The translations under genes were made by a program, and so were the position numbers. Below, piece after piece: positions 7,000-12,684 of a stretch of DNA of 14,352 bases (within the stretch, counting starts at the first letter, position 1; each line of letters begins with the position of its first letter). The stretch comes from JAQVXR01 sp050945755 (lineage in GTDB: Bacteria; Bacillota; Dehalobacteriia; Dehalobacteriales; Dehalobacteriaceae): contig JBMNTN010000052.1 of assembly GCA_050945755.1 (NCBI GenBank), positions 1 to 14,352 of the forward strand, written 5' to 3'. The notes under the pieces were generated by a model. It was not told where the DNA came from. It searched no databases and saw nothing but the letters and a program-made list of their open reading frames with translations.

Positions 7000-7027
7000 G
7001 CATATTTTTTAAAGCCAATCATATACT
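7000..7027 (+). promoter_or_regulatory. Candidate sigma-E-type promoter for the mciZ-like ORF
   Basis: GCATATT (7000-7006) fits the recalled sigma-E -35 pattern (kmATATT) and CATATACT (7020-7027) fits the -10 pattern CATACAHT at six of eight positions. The spacer is 13 bases, about one short of the usual range. It lies about 55 bases before the ORF's ribosome site and just upstream of the nudF start on the other strand. Suggestive only. Confidence 0.35.
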
Positions 7028-7044
7028 TGAAGAAAATAAATTTG

Positions 7045-7061
7045 GCTTGTTAGAAACAAGC
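7045..7061 (+). repeat. Seven-base hairpin in the leader of the mciZ-like ORF
   Basis: GCTTGTT (7045-7051) and AACAAGC (7055-7061) form a perfect stem with an AGA loop, 20 bases before the Shine-Dalgarno of the small ORF. No T-run follows on the plus strand; on the minus strand the following bases are only moderately T-rich (CAAATTTATTTTCTT). It could be an mRNA leader structure or a weak terminator for the DUF3866 unit. Confidence 0.45.
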
Positions 7062-7093
7062 TCGCAACTACTTGCAGAATGGAGTGTATGGTT

Positions 7094-7222
7094 GTGCAGA
7101 CAATTTTATTAAAAAAAAGCGTTCTATTTATTGGTAAAGTAAAAGATTTACCAGGTCTTCTGAAGGAACTAAACAAGAAATATTACACTCTTAAGGAATT
7201 AATTGAGGCCAACCTGCACTGA
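7094..7222 (+). CDS. mciZ: MciZ-like small protein, putative FtsZ inhibitor of the mother cell
   Basis: This 42-residue ORF opposes all neighbouring genes. Its core (KKSVLFIGKVKDLPGLLKEL, residues 7-26) is followed by NKKYYTLKELIEANLH. As I recall the 40-residue B. subtilis MciZ, the two align without gaps from residue 1: K8, V10, G14-K15, L23, K24, E25, K34 and I37 coincide and most other positions are conservative (L/V, D/E, Y/F). MciZ is made under sigma-E in the mother cell and binds FtsZ to block Z-ring assembly. GTG at 7094 is preferred: GGAG lies nine bases upstream and the length then matches. ATG at 7088 or 7079 are alternatives. It sits beside nudF, near spoIIM, as recalled for Bacillus. 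Its last 24 bases overlap the 3' end of the DUF3866 gene on the other strand. Homology is inferred from memory and has not been searched. Confidence 0.68.
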   Translation: MQTILLKKSVLFIGKVKDLPGLLKELNKKYYTLKELIEANLH

Positions 7223-8299
7223 CAATTTTCCAGCATAGATGCCGGCAGCACAAGCAGTCAGAAAGAAATCTTCATCTTCCTTAAGCCCGCGACCCATGGA
7301 GCAAACTTTCAAACCTTTTTCTTTTATTTGTTCCAATCCGGCCTGTCCGTACTCCCAAACAATAGTATGCTTTTCATTAATACCATTTTCCTCAACCTGT
7401 TTTCGTAAAAACAGATCCTTTTTCTCATCTCCGATAAATGGTAAAACTACTACAGCAGGTGATAAGGCAATTTCCGTTAAAACCGTTAAAGAATGATGGC
7501 TAATTCCCCAGTGGCGTGGTCTGGAATCAGCAAAACTGATACGCGGACAAAATATTGGCTGTCCCATTAAAATATTTACAGCGTTTATTGCCTCCCCCAG
7601 TTGAGTTCCGGAAAACCCCCATTTTGTGCCGGTGCCTACATTTCCCGGCCCCATACCGACAACGGCCACATCAGCTTTTACAATTTCCTTGGCTGTAATA
7701 AGAGCACTGTAAATATTAACAGCTTCCAGATCTCCTCCGAAAGCATGACCAGCAGTAATCACACTTTCAATAAACCCTTTTCCTTTTAGCTCATGTACTG
7801 TTTCACTGAACCAGACGGGAAGAGCCGCCCCATCAATCATAATATAAGCAATTTTTATATCTGGCCGAATAACCTTTAATGATATTGCAATAGGGCTGAG
7901 GCAGCTGTGTAAGGGAAAAAGGACGACAGGAAACCCCTCCAAAGAATGGAAGCTGTTAAAAACCTCGGACCAACCTGCAGCTTCTTCCTCTACACTCAAC
8001 ACCTTAACCTGCTGAGCTGTATATCGTAGCTTCATAATGTGCCCGCCAGCCTCCATATTAACTACGGGTCTGGATATATTGCACTGGACAAAATGATAAC
8101 CGCCCGTCCCTAAACCTAAACGCACCGCTGTAGTATTTAATACCACCTGGTCCCCTTCCCTAATCGGTCCGGTTATTGTATCATAATTTATTGCTTTTTC
8201 CGCTCTGCCATCTACAACAACTTCTAGTTCTGTCACTCTGCTTCTTTGAGATAGAATCGCACTTACCTTTCCTACCGCTGTTTCCAACATGGCTTTCAA
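7199..8299 (-). CDS. DUF3866 family protein
   Basis: A 366-residue protein recognised as DUF3866, a Firmicute/actinobacterial family of unknown function. The N-terminal third looks beta-rich and includes a basic segment (SQRSRVTELEVVVDG) followed by GDQVVLNTTAVRLGLGTGG. The C-terminal two thirds contains glycine motifs that suggest a nucleotide- or sugar-binding Rossmann-like fold (YIMIDGAALP, ITAGHAFGGDLEA and VGMGPGNVGTGTKWGFSG), and DSRPRHWGISHHS carries conserved-looking R, H and W residues. There is no signal peptide or membrane span. TTG at 8299 is chosen: GAAGGG lies six bases upstream and the codon begins one base after the stop of the MraY-like gene. ATG at 8290 is possible. It closes the steA-GT2-GT4 cluster, so an envelope-related role is a guess from neighbours. 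Confidence 0.82.
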   Translation of the reverse strand: MKAMLETAVGKVSAILSQRSRVTELEVVVDGRAEKAINYDTITGPIREGDQVVLNTTAVRLGLGTGGYHFVQCNISRPVVNMEAGGHIMKLRYTAQQVKVLSVEEEAAGWSEVFNSFHSLEGFPVVLFPLHSCLSPIAISLKVIRPDIKIAYIMIDGAALPVWFSETVHELKGKGFIESVITAGHAFGGDLEAVNIYSALITAKEIVKADVAVVGMGPGNVGTGTKWGFSGTQLGEAINAVNILMGQPIFCPRISFADSRPRHWGISHHSLTVLTEIALSPAVVVLPFIGDEKKDLFLRKQVEENGINEKHTIVWEYGQAGLEQIKEKGLKVCSMGRGLKEDEDFFLTACAAGIYAGKLSVQVGLN

Positions 8300-8300
8300 T

Positions 8301-9125
8301 TTATTCCCTTCTTCCCCACAGATCAAGAAAATACAATACCTTATTCTTTTCAATATATTCAGAAAAAGACCGGTATTCTGATAGAGCATTAAGCGATACT
8401 AATCCAGCCAATAATATTAATTTAACTCCTATTCCACCAGATGAAACAAGAGCTAGGCCAACTGCCATTCCGATAACATTGGACCCGGCATCTCCCATCA
8501 TCGCTTGACTTCTTATATCATAAACCCCATATGCTAAAACAATACCTAATAAAGGTATTAAGAGAATGCTTCCTGTATAAGATGGGAGAAAAAGCATGAT
8601 CATTATTGATGAAAAGATAAATACTTTTATGCTCCGACCCGGTCGAACATCAAGAAGATTAAACAGGTTTGTCACTAATGCCACTAAGAGGACATTAACG
8701 ATAAAATCGCCAAAAGAGATACTTTCGATACTTGCAGCTAGTGCTGCAATTACACCACCTACGCCAGCCTTCCAAAAACCGGTAGTCAACTGGCCGTGTA
8801 AAAAAAAGTCTTTAAAATGACCATGAAAACCGGACCGTTCTTTATTGCCTGCAATATCATCCACCAACCCGGCTAACCCAACTAATGAAATAAACCCTAA
8901 ATAGATATATGCTTCCGGTCCAATTTCTCCCCACAGGGTAAATAATCCATAAGTGATGGCAAGAACCGCTGGAAAGATAATACCCCCGGCAGAAGGAATC
9001 CTACTTCCCCGAAAATTTTCCCGGGACAATCCTCCTGATTCCAACATGAAAAGAGTTTTGGGGGTAAGAAAATATGAAACTAAAAAGGCCACCACCATCA
9101 TGGCCATTTTCATTTTAATAATCAT
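8301..9125 (-). CDS. MraY-like glycosyltransferase 4 family membrane protein
   Basis: The 274-residue protein is polytopic, with about nine hydrophobic segments, and belongs to the MraY/WecA/TagO superfamily that transfers a phospho-sugar from a UDP-sugar to a polyprenyl phosphate. Visible motifs are VGLAGLVDDIAGN (82-94) with the paired aspartates D89-D90, NLFNLLDVRPGRS (153-165) and MMGDAGSNVIG (209-219). The second differs from the usual N..N..DG.DG loop: after D159 come V-R-P-G-R instead of G and a second aspartate. It is also shorter than MraY (about 320-360), with a reduced C-terminus. So it is either an enzyme with altered sugar or lipid choice or a scaffold. The ATG at 9125 directly abuts GAGG; the ATG at 9113 has better spacing. 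It lies three bases after the GT2 gene. Confidence 0.85.
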   Translation of the reverse strand: MIIKMKMAMMVVAFLVSYFLTPKTLFMLESGGLSRENFRGSRIPSAGGIIFPAVLAITYGLFTLWGEIGPEAYIYLGFISLVGLAGLVDDIAGNKERSGFHGHFKDFFLHGQLTTGFWKAGVGGVIAALAASIESISFGDFIVNVLLVALVTNLFNLLDVRPGRSIKVFIFSSIMIMLFLPSYTGSILLIPLLGIVLAYGVYDIRSQAMMGDAGSNVIGMAVGLALVSSGGIGVKLILLAGLVSLNALSEYRSFSEYIEKNKVLYFLDLWGRRE

Positions 9126-9128
9126 CCT

Positions 9129-9788
9129 CTATCGTTTATTGGCCAAAACTCGGCAGATATCATAAAACTGCTTGCCCCGGTGCAGGAAACCTGCCAAATC
9201 GCGACGGGAGAAATTGTGTACCATGTTTATTTCAATTTCTTGCAGACGCCAACCTTGGCGCAGCATATCCACTGTTGCCCCGACCTCAACTCCGAAGCCG
9301 GAAGCAAACGGTAGCAAACTTTTAAATACTTGGATTTTCATTGCTCGCTGACCCGATAATACCGACAATACTCGCTGTCCGGTCAAACGGTAGACCCCTT
9401 GTGCTGCTAACCCCTTGACTAAGCCAAATCCTCCCGGTATAGTGGCCGGAGGAAATTTTGCCACAGTAGCATCCGCTCGACCTTCCCAAATTGGGGGAAG
9501 AAGGTGATAAAATTCTTTGGCACTTTTTCCAAGGTCTCCATCGAGAATTATAATAATTTTCCCAGTAAGGAAAGGTGCAGCCGAATTAATCGCTGCCCCT
9601 TTCCCCTTGTTTCGGGGGTGTTTAATTACTTGTGAGCCACATGCCTTGGCTAATTCCCCGGTTCCATCAGTTGACCCGTCATCCACAACAATTATTTGCT
9701 CTACCCAAGGGAAATTCCTTACGGCCTGAATCGTATCATTAATAAAATTTGCCTCATTATAAGCCGGAATAATCACTGATATTTGCAA
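9129..9788 (-). CDS. Glycosyltransferase family 2 (DPM1-like)
   Basis: The 219-residue GT-A-fold enzyme has the N-terminal ISVIIPAYNEA (3-13), the nucleotide-sugar site VVDDGSTDGT (34-43) and DGDL (83-86) in the DxD position. No membrane segment is evident, so it probably acts at the inner face of the membrane. The closest type by motif is the dolichyl/polyprenyl-phosphate mannosyl- or glucosyl-transferase group, which loads a sugar onto a lipid carrier; this substrate is inferred. The C-terminal RRDLAGFLHRGKQFYDI is amphipathic and basic. The start is TTG at 9788, with AAGGTGA about four bases upstream, in the 9-base gap after the steA-like stop. It is followed by the MraY-like gene after three bases, so the two probably act on one lipid-linked product. 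Confidence 0.88.
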   Translation of the reverse strand: MQISVIIPAYNEANFINDTIQAVRNFPWVEQIIVVDDGSTDGTGELAKACGSQVIKHPRNKGKGAAINSAAPFLTGKIIIILDGDLGKSAKEFYHLLPPIWEGRADATVAKFPPATIPGGFGLVKGLAAQGVYRLTGQRVLSVLSGQRAMKIQVFKSLLPFASGFGVEVGATVDMLRQGWRLQEIEINMVHNFSRRDLAGFLHRGKQFYDICRVLANKR

Positions 9789-9797
9789 TTTTTCACC

Positions 9798-10919
9798 TTA
9801 TAATCGAAATATTAAACGCAGTTTTATATAAATCAAGCGAAGCAGTTGGTTACCTGCCGGAGATACCACACTGATAACCATTAAAGGGATTAGTGCTGCA
9901 GCAACAATTTGGGCAATATAGCGAAATTTTAATTTCTGCCGATAAAGCTTACTTACGCCCTTAGCATCTACCAAGATCGACCCTACCTTTAGCCGGACCA
10001 GAAATGTGCTGGCCATTCCTCTGCGTCCTTTTTCCAGAAAATCAATTACATTGGAATGAGTTCCCACTGCAACAATCAATTCCGTTTCCATCTGGTAAGC
10101 CATGAGCATAGCTACGTCCTCACTTGTACCGGTAGCCGGAATAATTGCCGCTTCAAGCCCCAAGGATCGTATCCGCTCCATACCTGGAGCTCTTCCGTCC
10201 GGATAGGCATGAACAATTAACTGAGCTCCGCACTTTAAGGTAGCATCTGTAATAGAATCCATATCGCCAAAAATTATATCAGGGCAGTAACCAAAATCCC
10301 TCAATGCATCCGCCCCACCATCAACTCCAATTAAAACAGGCTTTACTTCATGAATGTATGGCTGAATAACTTTTAAATCTTCCCGGTAATCCTTTCCTCG
10401 GACCACAATTAAGGTATGCCGCCCTCGGAAATTGACTTTTAATTTTGGTAGTACAAGATCTTTTCCCACAATATCAATTTCACGAGTGGCGTATTCCATC
10501 GTGTTTTGGATAAACTTTTCTAATTGCTGTCCGTAATTTTTTTCCGCCTGCTTTTTTCGTTCCATGAACAATTCATAGGTTAATAGAGTCCCCCTGCCTA
10601 TCACCAACCCATTGATAATAATTTGTTCATTATTTATTTCAACCTCAGTACCATCTTTTAACCGATCAAAAATTTCAATTCCCACATCATCAATTAGGGG
10701 AATAGCCGATTTAATTAAATGCAGAGGGCCATGATGAGGGTACTGTCCGGAAATACTAGAAAAAGCATTGATCACTGCCCTAACCTTAGATGCCGTTAAC
10801 GACTTTGCCGCAAGCTCATCTAAATCCTGATGAGCAATGACGGCAATTTCATTAGCTTGAAGTTGCTGGACCAATTCTTTGGTGCGGAGTCCTTTCCGGA
10901 CAGTTCCCTTTACAATCAT
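9798..10919 (-). CDS. steA: SteA-like protein (thiamine pyrophosphokinase-fold domain, membrane anchored)
   Basis: The 373-residue protein resembles SteA, which in corynebacteria works with SteB to recruit cell-wall hydrolases during daughter-cell separation. An N-terminal region (about 1-165) precedes a thiamine pyrophosphokinase-like domain containing VLIGVDGGADALRDFG (195-210) and IIFGDMDSI (215-223), then IIPATGTSEDVAMLMA; the two acidic motifs match the TPK active site, but no thiamine genes are nearby. A single hydrophobic segment (about 334-353) anchors the C-terminus, followed by a short basic tail (KLRLIFRL). ATG at 10919 is preferred, with GGTG five bases upstream; GTG at 10928 and TTG at 10931 are in frame. 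It heads the operon with GT2, GT4 and DUF3866. SteA naming is by family recognition; the role in a spore former is untested. Confidence 0.82.
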   Translation of the reverse strand: MIVKGTVRKGLRTKELVQQLQANEIAVIAHQDLDELAAKSLTASKVRAVINAFSSISGQYPHHGPLHLIKSAIPLIDDVGIEIFDRLKDGTEVEINNEQIIINGLVIGRGTLLTYELFMERKKQAEKNYGQQLEKFIQNTMEYATREIDIVGKDLVLPKLKVNFRGRHTLIVVRGKDYREDLKVIQPYIHEVKPVLIGVDGGADALRDFGYCPDIIFGDMDSITDATLKCGAQLIVHAYPDGRAPGMERIRSLGLEAAIIPATGTSEDVAMLMAYQMETELIVAVGTHSNVIDFLEKGRRGMASTFLVRLKVGSILVDAKGVSKLYRQKLKFRYIAQIVAAALIPLMVISVVSPAGNQLLRLIYIKLRLIFRL

Positions 10920-11027
10920 TACTTTCACCAAATAAGAATCGACTTTTATTTATTTTCTTCTTAAAAGAAAAAACTATTCATAAATCACTTAACATTGCTT
11001 TTTAAAATAGACGAACATTCTTTCCCT

Positions 11028-11537
11028 CTAACGAATCTTTTTATAACTGGCTAAAATTTCTCCGTAATACAACATATGAAAATCACCGTTGGGATAAGAG
11101 GTACTGATTATTTCTTCATCAACTAAAGCGGGCTGCATCGCCTGTCGGCAGACAATTCGGCATTCATAAAAATAATCGCATTCTTTAATTACCGGAGCCG
11201 CTACTTTTTTTGCCGGAACCGGTGTCAAGCGGCATTCCATAAATTTATCTACATCCCGTCCTGATTTAGTCCCACAAAAGCTAAGTTCTTGATTCATATT
11301 ATTTTGCAATGGGAAGTTAACTGTAAACTCATTTACCTTTTCTAACAATTCATATGTATATCTCGAATAACGCACCAAAACAGTAAAAACTGGTCTCTTC
11401 CAGATAAACCCAATGCTTCCCCAACCGATTGTCATAATATTAGCTTTATCCCCATCCTGGACAACCAAGAAAGCCCCGCTCTTTATCTGTTCCAGTGTTT
11501 CTTTCGCCAGCTCGGAAAAAGCAATATCCTTAAACAT
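11028..11537 (-). CDS. Flavin reductase-like (FMN-binding split barrel) protein
   Basis: The 169-residue protein has the layout of the flavin reductase-like family: an N-terminal helix, DGDKANIMTIGWGSIGFIWK (28-47, ≈strands around the FMN site), RPVFTVLVRYSRYTYELL (48-65) and NEFTVNFP (69-76), then FCGTKSGRDVDKF (87-99). Such proteins bind FMN and reduce flavins or serve as small redox partners; the true substrate is unknown. It is cytosolic. ATG at 11537 has a strong GGAGGTG five bases upstream. It stands between spo0A and steA with its own candidate promoter and shows no functional tie to either; 96 bases separate it from steA, so co-transcription is possible. Confidence 0.85.
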   Translation of the reverse strand: MFKDIAFSELAKETLEQIKSGAFLVVQDGDKANIMTIGWGSIGFIWKRPVFTVLVRYSRYTYELLEKVNEFTVNFPLQNNMNQELSFCGTKSGRDVDKFMECRLTPVPAKKVAAPVIKECDYFYECRIVCRQAMQPALVDEEIISTSYPNGDFHMLYYGEILASYKKIR

Positions 11538-11570
11538 TAATACACCTCCGTGTCACTTTTTAATACAGAT

Positions 11571-11599
11571 ATATTATCAAAATAAAATTTAAATAACAA
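11571..11599 (-). promoter_or_regulatory. Candidate sigma-A promoter for the flavin reductase-like gene
   Basis: On the minus strand TTGTTA (11599-11594) and TAATAT (11576-11571) are 17 bases apart, each matching the consensus at four of six positions. It lies about 35 bases before the ATG. AT-rich DNA makes chance matches likely. Confidence 0.3.
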
Positions 11600-11729
11600 T
11601 TTAAAAGAACAAACCTTTAACTATGGGACCAGTTTATTTTACCCAAAACCTTATCTAAAAACCATAGAATACCTCATTTTAGCCCTAAAATTATATTAAT
11701 TGATCCCTCTGACTTTTAAAATATTTTTA

Positions 11730-11757
11730 TATAAAAAAACTGTCCTAAACGGACAGT
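11730..11757 (-). terminator. Intrinsic terminator of spo0A
   Basis: On the minus strand ACTGTCC (11757-11751) and GGACAGT (11745-11739) form a perfect seven-pair stem with a five-base loop, followed by seven T. It lies 63 bases past the spo0A stop. Confidence 0.9.
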
Positions 11758-11820
11758 CTATTGGCGGAGTTACCTGGGAAAATCTTTTGTAGGAACAAAT
11801 TATAAATCCAAAAAATTTGG

Positions 11821-12579
11821 CTATGCCAATTTCTGAGCAATACGGAGCTTATCCGCTACCATGGCAATGAATTCTGAATTAGTAGGTTTGCCTCTTTCTA
11901 CATTAATTGTATAACCAAAAAATTTGTTCATCATTTCCACATTGCCCCTATCCCAGGCAAGCTCAATGGCATGGCGGATTGCTCTTTCCACCCTGCTGGG
12001 GGTAGTGTTATACTTCTGGGCGATCATTGGATAAAGTTCTTTAGTAATAGCGCCAAGCAGATTTACTTCTTCAATAACAAATAAAATTGCATCTCTTAGA
12101 TACTGATACCCTTTAATGTGGGCAGGAACACCCATTTGATGAATTATATTGGTTACTTCCACATCAAGATTCTTTGTCTTTACCGGTGTGTGAGATGCTG
12201 TTGGGATTCCTTTGGCTAACTGGCGAATCCTGTTTCCAAGTACTTCTAAATCAAATGGCTTTAGTACATAATAATCAGCCCCAAGTTCTACTGCTCTTTG
12301 AGTCATAGATTCTTGTCCCAATGCCGTTAAAATAATCACCTTCGGCCTATTATCTGACATATTCAATTTTTCCAGGACGCCAATTCCATCTAAATGTGGC
12401 ATAATAATATCCAAAACTAAAATATCTGGAGATAGCTTTTCTACCATATCAACAGCTTCTACCCCATTATATGCTGTACCACACAAAAAGAAATCATCTT
12501 GTTCCGTTAAGTAATCTTTAAGAATTTCACAAAACTCCCGGTTGTCATCTGCAATCAGTATTTTGATATTGTCTCCCAT
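11821..12579 (-). CDS. spo0A: Sporulation master regulator Spo0A
   Basis: Spo0A is the response regulator that, when phosphorylated, starts sporulation. The 252-residue protein has the receiver domain (about 1-125) with acidic pocket D11-D12, phosphoacceptor D57 (ILVLDIIMP), T85 and K107 (VLKPFD). After a linker with little conservation (about 125-145), the effector domain (about 146-252) is very typical: MGVPAHIKGYQYLRDAI, LLGAITKELYP, the recognition-helix region TTPSRVERAIRHAIELAW and the ending PTNSEFIAMVADKL. ATG at 12579 is chosen because GGAGG and GGGG lie just upstream and the protein then starts as other Spo0A proteins do; upstream codons to 12642 lack similarity. It has its own candidate sigma-H promoter with a Spo0A box, and follows spoIVB as in most spore formers. 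Confidence 0.97.
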   Translation of the reverse strand: MGDNIKILIADDNREFCEILKDYLTEQDDFFLCGTAYNGVEAVDMVEKLSPDILVLDIIMPHLDGIGVLEKLNMSDNRPKVIILTALGQESMTQRAVELGADYYVLKPFDLEVLGNRIRQLAKGIPTASHTPVKTKNLDVEVTNIIHQMGVPAHIKGYQYLRDAILFVIEEVNLLGAITKELYPMIAQKYNTTPSRVERAIRHAIELAWDRGNVEMMNKFFGYTINVERGKPTNSEFIAMVADKLRIAQKLA

Positions 12580-12628
12580 ACATTCCCCGCCTCCGAAAAA
12601 TTTTTGTTTATACTTTTCTGAACATTGT

Positions 12629-12656
12629 CTTCGACAACACACTGCTTTATTCCTTC
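12629..12656 (-). promoter_or_regulatory. Candidate sigma-H promoter of spo0A
   Basis: On the minus strand GAAGGAATA (12656-12648) fits the sigma-H -35 pattern RnAGGAWWW fully, and GTCGAAG (12635-12629) fits the -10 pattern RnnGAAT at all but the last position, with a 12-base spacer. The site lies between the spoIVB stop and the spo0A ATG, about 50 bases upstream of the latter. In Bacillus, spo0A has a sigma-H promoter (Ps). Confidence 0.65.
12630..12638 (-). promoter_or_regulatory. Spo0A box overlapping the sigma-H -10 element
   Basis: GTTGTCGAA on the minus strand matches the Spo0A-binding consensus TTTGTCRAA at eight of nine positions. It overlaps the -10 region of the candidate promoter, so binding of Spo0A~P would more likely repress this promoter or tune it than activate it. 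Confidence 0.6.
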
Positions 12657-12684
12657 TTTACCCAGTTAAAAAGTGGTAATTTTA

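Larger units (their letters stand above)
11538..11820. other. Intergenic region between spo0A and the flavin reductase-like gene
   Basis: This 283-base AT-rich gap holds the spo0A terminator, the candidate promoter, and a distant inverted pair CTATGG (11621-11626) and CCATAG (11662-11667). I see no coding ORF with a ribosome site, no riboswitch that I recognise, and no repeat array. Confidence 0.6.

Noticed and set aside
6986..7018. Longer nudF start at TTG 7018
   Set aside because: The GGAGGGG lies inside that extension and points to the TTG at 6985.
10932..11027. Hairpin-like AT-rich stretch after the flavin reductase-like gene
   Set aside because: The A/T stem is weak and its T-run is not in the right place for a terminator; no clear promoter for steA could be set there either.
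11621..11667. CTATGG/CCATAG inverted pair as a possible riboswitch upstream of the flavin reductase-like gene
   Set aside because: Six bases with a loop of 35 and no recognisable conserved core; it also lies upstream of the candidate promoter.
12580..12642. Extended spo0A reading frame
   Set aside because: The extra 21 codons cover the sigma-H promoter, Spo0A box and leader, and the strong Shine-Dalgarno serves the ATG at 12579.
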